NCBI GenBank assembly: GCA_031258625.1
Contig: JAIRMO010000141.1
Coordinates: forward strand, 1 to 20,132
From: Spirochaetaceae bacterium
Lineage (GTDB): Bacteria; Spirochaetota; Spirochaetia; Treponematales; Breznakiellaceae
Direction of reading: 5' to 3'
Length of the DNA stretch: 20,132 bases
Positions 7,569-15,207 of the stretch are shown one piece after another. The notes below the pieces were generated by a model that searched no databases, had not been told where the DNA came from, and saw nothing but the letters and a program-made list of their open reading frames with translations. Within the stretch, counting starts at the first letter, position 1; every line of letters begins with the position of its first letter. The translations under genes and the position numbers were made by a program.

Positions 7569-7713
7569 TGGATTTTTAGGGTAAATTCAATGCCTTTTTC
7601 CACATTTAGTACTAAAAATAAAATCGCTGCGAACCGGGGTAATACGGGGGCCAGGACTGTTTTTATCCTAACGAAAGGACTATACTGTATACACAGAGGG
7701 ATATGCCCTATCA

Positions 7714-7755
7714 TATGAAACTTTCCCAAAACTGAAATTTTGGGAAAGTTTCATA
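7714..7755. promoter_or_regulatory. 18-bp perfect inverted repeat (operator or leader hairpin) before the DeoR-type gene
   Basis: TATGAAACTTTCCCAAAA (7714-7731) and its exact reverse complement (7738-7755) are separated by CTGAAA. Each arm itself contains a 9-bp near-palindrome, GAAAcTTTC or GAAAgTTTC. It ends 22 bases before the regulator ATG and 9 before its SD. No T run follows, so it is not a simple terminator. An autoregulatory operator or a leader hairpin near the ribosome binding site are both possible. Confidence 0.7.
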
Positions 7756-7777
7756 AGAAAGTTCGGAGAAGCGTGTC

Positions 7778-8545
7778 ATGGAAAAGCGGGGAGTTCAAAT
7801 TTTAGGAATAATTTCGGAGAACCAACGGATTGAGGTCTCCCGGCTTGCCGGGTTGTTGGGAGTTTCCCCGGTAACCATCCGTAAGGACCTGGACATCCTG
7901 GAAGAAAAGGGGTTTATCAAGCGGGAACATGGGTTCGCCATCCTCGGTTCCATGGACGATATAGGCAATCGGTTGGCCTTCAACTATGAGATAAAGCAAC
8001 GGATCGCCCAATCGGCCGCCGCCCTGGTGAGGCCCGGGGAAACGGTGATGATCGAGTCCGGGTCTTGCTGCGCCATCCTGGCGGAAGAACTGGCCATGAG
8101 GGTAGGCAACGTCACTATCGTAACGAATTCCGCTTTTATCGTCCATTATGTCCACAAATACCCCGGAGTACGGTTCCTGCTACTGGGGGGGGATTACCAG
8201 AGAAGCTCCCAGGTAGTGGTGGGTCCCATTACCCGGACAAACGTGGAAGATTTTTTTGTGGACAAACTTTTTATAGGGACCGACGGTTTTAGCCAACGGA
8301 CCGGCTTTACCGGTAACGACCATTCCCGGGCCGAAACCGTGCGGGATATGGCCCGACAGGCAAACAAAACCCTGATCCTCACCGAATCGGTGAAATTCAC
8401 CCAACAGGGAACGGTATCCCTGCTGCCGGTAGAAGGGATCAGCGGGGTGTTTACCGATGACGGGATCCCCGAAGCCCAGGAAAAGTACCTGACAAGCCGT
8501 AACATAGCGGTGTACAAGGTGCCCCTCCGCCTTCCTCCTCCCTGA
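7778..8545 (+). CDS. DeoR/GlpR-family transcriptional regulator
   Basis: 255 residues, the usual size. The N-terminal winged helix-turn-helix (about 5-58) has the family pattern RIEVSRLAGLLGVSPVTIRK with the recognition helix near 30-42. The C-terminal DeoRC sugar-phosphate sensor follows: ESGS (93-96), VTNS (115-118), LLLGGDY (134-140), FIGTDGF (165-171) and ESVKF (203-207), which match the ligand-pocket positions of the family. Such proteins usually repress sugar or nucleoside operons and are released by a sugar phosphate. The SD GGAG is 9 bases before the ATG. No target operon follows; an IS remnant starts 16 bases after the stop, so the regulator may have been cut off from its operon, or it acts elsewhere. 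Nearby symmetric repeats suggest autoregulation. Confidence 0.92.
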   Translation: MEKRGVQILGIISENQRIEVSRLAGLLGVSPVTIRKDLDILEEKGFIKREHGFAILGSMDDIGNRLAFNYEIKQRIAQSAAALVRPGETVMIESGSCCAILAEELAMRVGNVTIVTNSAFIVHYVHKYPGVRFLLLGGDYQRSSQVVVGPITRTNVEDFFVDKLFIGTDGFSQRTGFTGNDHSRAETVRDMARQANKTLILTESVKFTQQGTVSLLPVEGISGVFTDDGIPEAQEKYLTSRNIAVYKVPLRLPPP

Positions 8546-8560
8546 TCCCGGTATTTCCCT

Positions 8561-9510
8561 CCAGGGCAACCGCATTATAAATTGAACAGGATTTTAAGCA
8601 GGAACTCGGGTTTGTAAGAAGCGTAGAGCCGTTTCCGGTTAAGGGACAACTTCTGTTTGCGGTATCTTTCTATCGGTTCCAACCGCAACAGATTGAGGGT
8701 TATCTTCCGTATTATCGCCAGGTTGGCCGCACAGTGGTCTTTCCGGTTCCGCGCGTAATCTTCCCGAAACGCCACATCCAGTACCCAGTGCAGTTTGTTT
8801 TCTATCCCCCAATGGCTGCGTACCGAACGGGCAAACTCCCCCGCCTCCGTGAGCGTCGTCAAATAATACCGGAGTCCCGTGGTAATAACCACCTTCACCG
8901 TCCGGGTGGAACGGATCCAGCCCATCGCCATAAACCCCGCCCAGGCCGCAAGCCCGACAAACCAGGACAAATCAGTGCATAACCACGCTTCCCGCTTCTC
9001 TATCTTTCGTTACTTCCGTATATTGGGGAAAAGAACACCCGGTTTCCCGATGCCTTCAAACAGTTCCCGGGCTTCTTCATATCCTCACTCATACTCCCCC
9101 GTACCGTTTTCCCATCCACCGGAATAACCGAACCCGCGCTTACCCGTTCCCGGAAATACCCGCAGGTCCAGGAGAGAAAACATTCCTCGAACCTTCGGCG
9201 GTCTATCCGGCTTACGACCCGCAAAATGGTATCGGCGCTGGGTGTCCTGTTGGGCAGGGTCAGGTATTTCCGTAACCAGTCCTCATGAGTTTCACCGAAA
9301 AAGACAATGTCTTCCACGTTTTCGACCCCCAGACCATGGCGATAATGCAGAGTAACAAGATATCCACCAGGTTATGCTTTCTACATCGGTCGATCCGGGG
9401 GTCCGGAATCTGGCACATTCGGTTCGTATGTCCATTATTCCCCCCCCCATCCTTTCCCGGTCGGCTTTTTTCGCCTTTTCTTGAGGGGTTTTATAATGTG
9501 GTTGCCTTGG
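8561..9510 (-). mobile_element. decayed ISAs1-type insertion sequence with terminal inverted repeats
   Basis: CAGGGCAACCGCATTATAAA (8562-8581) at one end matches the inverted CAAGGCAACCACATTATAAA (9490-9509) at the other with 18 of 20 bases identical; the pairing extends one more base outward. Between them lies a broken ISAs1-like transposase whose stop codon is inside the left repeat. At about 950 bp the element is roughly 300 bp shorter than usual for this family, fitting an internal deletion. No target duplication is visible next to the repeats, which suggests age or rearrangement. Confidence 0.85.
8575..9435 (-). pseudogene. ISAs1-family transposase, frameshifted and internally deleted
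   Basis: Pieces of one DDE transposase appear in order but in different frames. The start MDIRTECA is at 9435. IPDPRIDRCRKHNLVDILLL (from 9409) is in a second frame. ENVEDIVFFGETHEDWLRKY with DGKTVRGS, the first catalytic Asp, is in a third (about 9325-9100). The C-terminal third has SHWGIENKLHWVLDV with the catalytic Glu and ends at 8575. Frame breaks lie near 9410 and 9330. Around 9090 the frame changes and over 100 residues containing the second Asp are missing. A stop TAA is at 9010-9012. It cannot make an active enzyme, and no residual function is expected. Confidence 0.9.
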
Positions 9511-9817
9511 GCGCCGGAGGAGGAGTCCGGAGGGGAACGGGGGGACACGGACTCTGGGGTCAGACCCTGGTATGGGAAAAGGGCGATCCAAACCGCTTTC
9601 CCTCTCCTCCCCATCCCCGCGCCCGGATAAGCGACGCCAATCCCCCCTAGGTTCCGTATCACCCTTCTTTTCACCCCAAGTCGAAAGGGCCTCAAGGGAA
9701 AAATCCGCCCTGAAACAGGCAGGCGATCTGAGTTGCGGGTCAAATTTAGCCGCTTACCTCCCCCACAAGCGGGGTCTTGGGTTATTGATTGGCAAAAAAA
9801 CACTACCCGGAAGGGCG
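9511..9817. other. gene-free stretch between the IS remnant and asnS
   Basis: I see no gene here. The frames present are G/C-run-rich and lack family resemblance. The stretch holds TGGGGTCAGACC (9555-9566), an inverted exact copy of bases 155-166, and a 17-base near-copy (9767-9783) of bases 120-136. The last part carries the probable asnS terminator. Confidence 0.5.
9794..9817 (-). terminator. probable intrinsic terminator of asnS
   Basis: Directly after the asnS stop, read on the minus strand, an imperfect stem around CCC-ttcc-GGG (with flanking C-G and A-T pairs and one bulge) is followed by seven T (9800-9794). Position and T run are good; the stem is short. Confidence 0.45.
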
Positions 9818-11215
9818 TCAAAATTCAACCTGTCCCACCGCCCGGGGATAGGGAATAACATCCCGGATATTGGCCATGCCGGTAACGTATTGGATAAGCC
9901 GCTCAAAGCCCAAACCGAATCCCGTATGGGGGACAGAGCCGTAGCGGCGGAGGTCCAGATACCAGGAGTAGTCTTCAAGGTCCATACCCAGGGAACGGAT
10001 CCGTTCTTCCAGGGCCTTTAGGTTTTCTTCCCGTTCGGAACCGCCGATTATTTCCCCCAGCCGGGGGACGAGAACATCCATGGCCCGGACGGTTTTACCG
10101 TCGTCGTTCATCTTCATATAAAAGGCCTTAATCTCCCGGGGATAATCGGTCACGATTACCGGGCCGCGGGCCACGGTTTCGGTAAGAAATTTTTCGTGTT
10201 CACTCTGGAGATCACAACCCCAAAAGGGCTTGAATTCAAAGGTATTCGCGTTTTTTTCCAACTCCGCCACCGCGTCGGTATAGGTCATGTGGACAAAGGG
10301 GGAATCCATCACCGACCGGAGTACGCCGGACAGCCCTTTTTCGATATGGGCTTCAAAAAAGGCGATATCTTCGGCATTGTCCTTAAGGACCGTAGCAAGG
10401 AGGAATTTAAGAAAATCCTCCGCCAGGGTCATGTTATCCTCCAGCCGGGCAAAGGCCATTTCAGGCTCTATCATCCAAAATTCCGCCAGATGCCGGGTGG
10501 TATTGGAATTTTCCGCCCGAAAGGTAGGGCCAAAGGTATAGACCCGGGAAAGGGCCAGGGCATAGGTTTCCGCCTCCAACTGCCCCGATACGGTGAGGCA
10601 GCTCCGCTTACCGAAAAAATCCTTTCCGTAATCCGGCGGTTTACCGGATTTGGCCAGGGCTTCCAGATCCAGGGTAGTTACCTGGAACATGGCCCCCGCC
10701 CCTTCGGCATCACTGGCGGTGATGATCGGGGTATGGACGTACTGAAACCCCCGGCTTTGGAAAAATTCGTGAACCCCAAAGGCAAGGCGGCTGCGAACCC
10801 GGGCTACGGCGCCAATGGTATTGGTTCTGGCCCGGAGGTGGGCAATTTCCCGAAGGAATTCCAGGGAATGGCGCTTTTTCTGCAGGGGATACCGATCCGC
10901 CGGGGCATCTCCGATAATTTTGACGGAAAGGACGGTTAATTCCGCCTCCTGTCCTGCGGACGGAGAGGGGACAAGCCGCCCGGTTATTTCCACCGATGCC
11001 CCGGTAGATACCGCAGCCAGGACGCTTTCGGTGTCTTCTGCCAATCCTCCGATCCGGTCAAAGGTACACTGGATGCCGCCGAAACAGGACCCGTCATTCA
11101 CTTCCACAAAAATAAGATTTTTTAACTCCCGTTTGGTCCTGACCCAACCCCGGACCGTAATTTCTTGGGATTCCGGTGGAAGGGTCCGGATATCCCTAAT
11201 AAGTGGCTGTATCAT
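9818..11215 (-). CDS. asnS: asparagine--tRNA ligase (AsnRS)
   Basis: 465 residues, the normal bacterial length. It charges tRNA-Asn with asparagine in the cytoplasm. The N-terminal OB-fold anticodon-binding domain (about 1-105, TVRGWVRTKRELKNLIFVEV) is followed by the AsnRS signature YPLQKKRHSLEFLREIAHLR (109-128). Class II motifs follow: motif 1 around 138-168, motif 2 FRAENSNTTRHLAEFW (232-247) and motif 3 GFGLGFERL (432-440, Arg439). These set it apart from AspRS. The ATG at 11215 has no SD; a good promoter places +1 on the ATG itself. Its presence suggests Asn-tRNA is made directly and not only by amidation. Confidence 0.97.
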   Translation of the reverse strand: MIQPLIRDIRTLPPESQEITVRGWVRTKRELKNLIFVEVNDGSCFGGIQCTFDRIGGLAEDTESVLAAVSTGASVEITGRLVPSPSAGQEAELTVLSVKIIGDAPADRYPLQKKRHSLEFLREIAHLRARTNTIGAVARVRSRLAFGVHEFFQSRGFQYVHTPIITASDAEGAGAMFQVTTLDLEALAKSGKPPDYGKDFFGKRSCLTVSGQLEAETYALALSRVYTFGPTFRAENSNTTRHLAEFWMIEPEMAFARLEDNMTLAEDFLKFLLATVLKDNAEDIAFFEAHIEKGLSGVLRSVMDSPFVHMTYTDAVAELEKNANTFEFKPFWGCDLQSEHEKFLTETVARGPVIVTDYPREIKAFYMKMNDDGKTVRAMDVLVPRLGEIIGGSEREENLKALEERIRSLGMDLEDYSWYLDLRRYGSVPHTGFGLGFERLIQYVTGMANIRDVIPYPRAVGQVEF

Positions 11216-11221
11216 GGCTTT

Positions 11222-11250
11222 AGTATAACGGATTAATACCCATAGGCCAA
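11222..11250 (-). promoter_or_regulatory. asnS promoter, apparently giving a leaderless mRNA
   Basis: On the minus strand TTGGCC (11245-11250), a 17-bp spacer and TATACT (11222-11227) are followed by AAAGCC and then the asnS ATG. Transcription normally starts about 7 bases after the -10, which is the A of the ATG. No SD exists between the -10 and the start codon. Confidence 0.55.
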
Positions 11251-11346
11251 GGGTACGGGTTATCTCATAAAAAATTCCGCGTTACCAAAAAATGTCCATG
11301 CCTCACATTGGAAATGTTACCCAAAAACAGTTTTTATTTTTCTACC

Positions 11347-11466
11347 TCAATAAAAACTTCTATTGCTCACAACCACAGCAGGCCGTCTACCGCGTTGTTC
11401 ATGACCTGTTTGAGGATCAAAATGAAGAATCCAAGAGCAAGCTCCGGGGTATGGACCACGCCGTCC
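11347..11466 (-). pseudogene. MazF/PemK-like toxin remnant (N-terminal part)
   Basis: The minus-strand frame reads SWILHFDPQTGHEQRGRRP and then AVVVSN, the conserved start of MazF/PemK endoribonucleases (compare the family pattern W.dFdPq.GhEQ.grRPalVvS). It breaks at a TGA (11347-11349) after about 40 residues. The rest of the fold is not present in frame; the sequence just downstream is AT-rich with further stops. No start codon with an SD and no antitoxin gene is seen, so this is a dead fragment of a toxin-antitoxin module. Apart from it, I see only the asnS promoter and a hairpin between 11216 and 11580. Confidence 0.65.
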
Positions 11467-11547
11467 AATCAACACCCCCGCCCTGAAGCTCTCCCTCACA
11501 ACCGGGTTCTTGGGTATTACACCCCTCCGCACGAATATAAGGCATTA

Positions 11548-11567
11548 GCCGGGGGTAAGCCCCCGGC
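11548..11567 (-). terminator. GC-rich hairpin after the symporter gene
   Basis: GCCGGGGG and CCCCCGGC form a perfect 8-bp stem with a 4-base loop, starting 13 bases after the symporter stop codon. On the minus strand the following sequence (TAATGCCTTATATT) has no strict T run, so it may terminate weakly or mainly protect the 3' end. Confidence 0.55.
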
Positions 11568-11580
11568 CTTCCAATCGCGT

Positions 11581-13062
11581 TTAGGCGTAATTCTCCTCAT
11601 ATTCGGCTTCTTGTTCATCCTGGGCTTTAATAACTTCCCCGGATCGGAGGGGCGTTAAAAGGCTCACCACAACAAACACGATAGTATTGACGATGATCGA
11701 AAACAGGCCCGAATGCATTCCCCAGGGGACTTTAACCGCCGGAACAAAGGTGAAAAGGCAAACCAGGAATACCCCCGCGACAAGCCCCACGATAGCCCCG
11801 GATGAGGTGGAACGTTTCCAGAACAGGATACCCACGGTGGGCACAAATATCTGGGCGGTACCGGACATGGCTACGAGGCCTATGGTTACCAGGAAACCGG
11901 GGATAAAAACGGACATAAAATAGGCGATCAGGGCAAATACCAGGATAGCCACCCTGCCGACGAAGATCAACTTCTTATGATCCGCCTTGGTATTGATATA
12001 CCGCTGGTAAATATCCACGGTATAAACCGCCGACATGGAGTGGATCTGGGAATTGGCGGTGGACATGGCAGCCGCGGCCCCGCCGGCGCAGATCAAAGCA
12101 GCCAGGGCAAAGGGGGCGTATTTGAAAAGCATCACGGGAAGGATCTGATCCGCCACGGCCACGCCCGGTTCCAGCAAGATCCCGGTGTTGCCCACCAGCA
12201 TGGAGCCGATGTAGGCAATGGCAGCGAAACCCAGAAGGAAGGGCATAAGGTTAAAAAGCCGGGAGGATTTTACCGCGTACATCCGGGTCCAAAGCTGGGG
12301 TCCCATAAAAGAACCCAGGGGGGTAATGATGAACATGGAGACCCACATCATGGGGCCAAAGGTCCCCTTTGGCCCCGGCAGGATCAGGGATTCCGGAGCC
12401 GTTTGTTTGAGGGTCCGGAAAAGCGCCGCGGTACCCCCAACCCTGGCGGCCAGGTAGAACCCCGCGAAGACCATGCCAAAGAACAACAGCACCCCGTAAA
12501 AAATATCCGTCCACGCCACCGCCCGCAGTCCGCCGGCCCATACATACACGATGATCACCGCGTAAAAGATAAGCCCGCCGATCTTCCAGGGGATAAGCCC
12601 GCCGGAAGCAACCTCAATAAGATAGGCCCCGCCGGTGAGCTGTACCTGGAGATAGGGAATGGTAAAGACCAGCATGACGACGGCCACCAAATTGGCCAGC
12701 CCCGGGGAGCCGTAGAGCTTCCGAAAAAAATCACTGGCGGTAATACAATTGCTTTTACGACCGTAGAACCATATCCGTTTCCCGATAAAATAATAGAGGA
12801 AACCAAAAAGGAGGTTCCAGGCAATCGCGGTCCAGTAGACCGGCCCCTGGGCATAAAAATACCCGTTGGAGCCTAAAAAGGCAAAGGCGCTCCACCAGGT
12901 CGCGGCCACGGTAAAAAACACCGCCACCGAACCCATGGTCCGGCCTTGAACAAAAAAGTCCTCGGTAGTGGGGAGAAGTTTTTTACTGGCTATCAACCCC
13001 ATACACAGGGGGATAAACATAAATAAGCCTAAAATGACTATTGCACTCACATTCTGCAGCAT
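11581..13062 (-). CDS. sodium:solute symporter (SSF family)
   Basis: 493 residues, almost entirely hydrophobic segments (about 13 membrane helices), typical of SSF. The family N-terminal pattern is clear: a first helix, TEDFFVQGRTMGSVAVFFTV and ATWWSAFAFLGSNGYFYAQG. WAGGLRAVAWTDIF near the middle is the usual SSF signature region, and MSTANSQIHSMSAVYTVDIY lies near the Na+-site helix. It imports a small organic solute with Na+. AGGAGG is 5 bases before the ATG and overlaps the stop TAG of the small DUF3311-like gene, so the two are coupled. Together with the two amidohydrolases upstream, the likely cargo is an amide, ureide or related nitrogen compound; this is context inference. Confidence 0.93.
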   Translation of the reverse strand: MLQNVSAIVILGLFMFIPLCMGLIASKKLLPTTEDFFVQGRTMGSVAVFFTVAATWWSAFAFLGSNGYFYAQGPVYWTAIAWNLLFGFLYYFIGKRIWFYGRKSNCITASDFFRKLYGSPGLANLVAVVMLVFTIPYLQVQLTGGAYLIEVASGGLIPWKIGGLIFYAVIIVYVWAGGLRAVAWTDIFYGVLLFFGMVFAGFYLAARVGGTAALFRTLKQTAPESLILPGPKGTFGPMMWVSMFIITPLGSFMGPQLWTRMYAVKSSRLFNLMPFLLGFAAIAYIGSMLVGNTGILLEPGVAVADQILPVMLFKYAPFALAALICAGGAAAAMSTANSQIHSMSAVYTVDIYQRYINTKADHKKLIFVGRVAILVFALIAYFMSVFIPGFLVTIGLVAMSGTAQIFVPTVGILFWKRSTSSGAIVGLVAGVFLVCLFTFVPAVKVPWGMHSGLFSIIVNTIVFVVVSLLTPLRSGEVIKAQDEQEAEYEENYA

Positions 13063-13071
13063 CGGGTCCTC

Positions 13072-13308
13072 CTAAGTTTCTTTTCCGGTAAAATTTTTAC
13101 CCCTGCCCCAATTGGTTTTATAACCAATGAACATAAAAACCACCATAACGGCCCACATGATAAGGGTAAAACTATAAATGAAGGGCAGCCCAAAAATCAT
13201 GGGGTCTATTCGGTTAAAGAAAAGAACCCCGGGGAATTCCATTATCAAAAACCCGATAAAAATTAAAAGGAACAAGAGGATCCTGCCGGGATAAATTCTT
13301 TTTTTCAT
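13072..13308 (-). CDS. small membrane protein, DUF3311-like, symporter partner
   Basis: 78 residues starting at the ATG at 13308, which has GGAGG 7 bases upstream; an earlier in-frame start at 13329 lies before that SD. There are two hydrophobic helices (about 7-29 and 36-60). The pattern between and around them, FFNRIDPMIFGLPFIYSFTL, fits the DUF3311 small membrane proteins that sit directly before SSF symporters. The stop codon overlaps the SD of the symporter, leaving a 9-base gap. It is probably an accessory subunit or stabiliser of the transporter. Family assignment is by pattern memory. Confidence 0.8.
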   Translation of the reverse strand: MKKRIYPGRILLFLLIFIGFLIMEFPGVLFFNRIDPMIFGLPFIYSFTLIMWAVMVVFMFIGYKTNWGRGKNFTGKET

Positions 13309-13332
13309 ACGACAACCTCCGAAGTTCAAATT

Positions 13333-13378
13333 AAGTTTTCTATGAAAACTTTTTAGACCGAGAAGCAGGTTTAAAACC
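13333..13378 (-). repeat. two small inverted repeats between operon genes
   Basis: AAGTTTTC-TAT-GAAAACTT (13333-13351) is a perfect 8-bp stem, and GGTTT-A-AAACC (13368-13378) is a second, smaller one. Both are in the 110-bp gap between the amidohydrolase stop and the DUF3311-like gene. On the coding (minus) strand no T run follows, so RNA processing or stability elements are more likely than terminators. Confidence 0.45.
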
Positions 13379-13418
13379 CGGTTATTTTGAAACCCCTTCT
13401 TTATTTATACATCCCCTG

Positions 13419-15032
13419 TTATAGGGCATTATAAACCAGCTTGCCTCCCACATAGGTCTGAAGGGTCTGTAATTCATGTAAGCCAAAGGGATCGATGGTA
13501 AAGGGATCCTGGGAGATAACGATAAAATCAGCGACCATACCGGTTTTGAGTTTTCCCTTTCGGTTTTCCTCAAAGGTGGCATAGGCGCTTCCCTGGGTGT
13601 AGATTTTAAGGGCCGCTTCCAGGCTTATTTTCTGACTTAGCCCCAGGGATTCCCCGGTACTGCTGACCCGGGTTACCATAGCCTGCAGCGCCTGATAGGG
13701 ATGCTGGGTTCCGCAGGGGTTATCCGAACTTGCCCCCACGGGAATTCCCCGGTCCAGAAAGGAACGGTGGGCAAACATCCGTTCAATACGGTCCCCATAG
13801 GGCCCCATTTTATCACCGTGTTCCCACACATAGGAGACAAAGGGACAAACCACCACCCCCAGGCGCTTAATTCTTTCCAGAATTTTATCATTCACCACCG
13901 TACAATGAGCGATCCGGTGCCGGGGGTCCCGCCGGGGGATCGCGCGCTGGACCTTTTCGTAGGCGTCCAGAACCATCTCGATAGCCCGGTCGCCATTGGC
14001 GTGGATCTCCATCTGTATTCCCGCCCCATGGGCCTCCATGACCAGGGCCTCTATTTCCCCGGGAGTCTTGGTAGGGATCCCGTAATAATCCGGCCGGTTA
14101 AGGTAGGGCTCACTGACCCAGGCGGTATGCCCCGCGATAGCGCCGTCCACAAAACTCTTGAGCCCCCCCATCCTGACCCACTCGTTGCCGAATCCGCTGG
14201 AGAGGCCCAGTTGTTTTATCAGGGGAAGGTTGATATCCAGGACGATCATATACACCCGAACCGTCAGAGTTCCCGTGTTATACGCCTGGGTATAGGCGCG
14301 GATCTCCGGGGGACCGGTCAGGGCATCCCCGACACTGGTGATCCCGTAACGGTTGTATTCCTTACAGGCGAGTTCCAGGGCTTTTAGGTACTGTTCCGGG
14401 GTGTAGGGGGGCACAAAACTGGTATCGCCCCCCATACCGGTAACAAAAAGGAAGTGGGCCTCTTCTTTACAAATACCGGTCAATTCCCCCCGGCTGTCCT
14501 TTTCAAATTCCCCGCCCGGGGGATTGGGAGTATCCCCGGTGATCCCCGCCAGGGAGAATCCCCGGCTGTTGACTACCCCCATGTGGCAGGACTGGGCCCG
14601 GATATGAACCGGATGCCGGAGAGAAACCGCATCCAATTCTCCCCGGGTGGGGGGACGTTTCTCCGCCAGCTTCGCCGGATCCAGGGAACCGGCCAGGATC
14701 CACTGCCCCTCGGGGGTTGTCTCCGCCGCTTTCTTAATGATCTCCAGAATGTCGTCTATGGATTTTACCTTACCGGAAGAACAGTCCAGTTGTAACAACT
14801 GCTGCCCCCGAAGGGATAAGGGATGGCAATGGGTGTCGTTAAACCCGGGCAGGACCGTCCTTCCCTCAAGGTCGATGACCTTGGTTCCCGGTCCTTTAAA
14901 AACCTCACAATCCTCCCGATCCCCCGCCGCCAGAAATTCCCCCTTCCACAGGGCCAGAGCCCGGGCCCGGGGGTTATCATCATCCAGGGTATAGATGTTT
15001 CCATTAATAAAAACCGTATCCGCGTACAACAT
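13419..15032 (-). CDS. amidohydrolase family protein, YtcJ-like (amidohydrolase 3)
   Basis: 537 residues, typical of YtcJ-like metal-dependent amidohydrolases. An N-terminal beta domain (ADTVFINGNIYTLDDDNP) leads to the metal site FNDTHCHP (His68, His70). The TIM barrel then carries GGLKSFVDGAIAGHTA, EIHANGDRA, HRIAHC and SSDNPCGT, the usual later metal and catalytic positions, before the C-terminal beta segment KTGMVADFIVISQDPF. There is no signal peptide, so it is cytoplasmic. It hydrolyses a C-N or similar bond; the substrate is not deducible. The start at 15032 has AGGGG about 9 bases upstream. It is preceded by its own promoter and a leader of about 100 nt, and followed by the transporter genes. 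Confidence 0.9.
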   Translation of the reverse strand: MLYADTVFINGNIYTLDDDNPRARALALWKGEFLAAGDREDCEVFKGPGTKVIDLEGRTVLPGFNDTHCHPLSLRGQQLLQLDCSSGKVKSIDDILEIIKKAAETTPEGQWILAGSLDPAKLAEKRPPTRGELDAVSLRHPVHIRAQSCHMGVVNSRGFSLAGITGDTPNPPGGEFEKDSRGELTGICKEEAHFLFVTGMGGDTSFVPPYTPEQYLKALELACKEYNRYGITSVGDALTGPPEIRAYTQAYNTGTLTVRVYMIVLDINLPLIKQLGLSSGFGNEWVRMGGLKSFVDGAIAGHTAWVSEPYLNRPDYYGIPTKTPGEIEALVMEAHGAGIQMEIHANGDRAIEMVLDAYEKVQRAIPRRDPRHRIAHCTVVNDKILERIKRLGVVVCPFVSYVWEHGDKMGPYGDRIERMFAHRSFLDRGIPVGASSDNPCGTQHPYQALQAMVTRVSSTGESLGLSQKISLEAALKIYTQGSAYATFEENRKGKLKTGMVADFIVISQDPFTIDPFGLHELQTLQTYVGGKLVYNAL

Positions 15033-15073
15033 ATCCGGAAGCCCCTTTACGATAACACTGCTTCTGCTATAAA

Positions 15074-15103
15074 CCGGTCTTAAATCTTCAGGTGTAAAAC
15101 CGG
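15074..15103 (-). promoter_or_regulatory. hairpin in the leader of the amidohydrolase-transporter operon
   Basis: On the minus strand CCGGTTTTA and TAAGACCGG pair (9 bp with one G-T) around a 12-base loop. It lies inside the predicted leader, about 40 bases before the amidohydrolase ATG. It could be a regulatory RNA structure; it does not match a riboswitch class I know. Confidence 0.4.
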
Positions 15104-15136
15104 CTCATTTAAACACCGGGAAAAGACAATAAAGGT

Positions 15137-15165
15137 ATAATAATACATAAATACCAAAAGATCAA
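15137..15165 (-). promoter_or_regulatory. promoter of the amidohydrolase-DUF3311-symporter operon
   Basis: On the minus strand TTGATC (15160-15165), exactly 17 bp, and TATTAT (15137-15142) lie in an AT-rich gap. Predicted +1 is near 15130, giving a leader of roughly 98 nt. Confidence 0.55.
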
Positions 15166-15207
15166 GAAGAAATTACATTTTTATACGTTTTTTATGCTGT
15201 TTTTGAA

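Larger units (their letters stand above)
7059..7713. other. gene-free, repeat-rich stretch upstream of the DeoR-type regulator
   Basis: No convincing coding sequence was found in this stretch or in the remaining 64 bases before the regulator. The first half (to about 7400) is GC-rich and low in complexity, with a 13-bp tandem repeat and a TTTTTCGG/CCGAAAAA inverted pair (7345-7352, 7366-7373). A plus-strand frame at 7186-7419 is Pro/Lys-rich without an SD and looks accidental. The second half (7410-7713) is AT-rich and regulatory in look, with an inverted pair at 7412-7480 and a possible promoter at 7541-7568. Confidence 0.6.

Noticed and set aside
11977..12876. 299-codon open frame opposite the symporter
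   Set aside because: Low-complexity Gly/His/Lys/Pro composition, no SD, fully covered by a clear SSF gene on the other strand.
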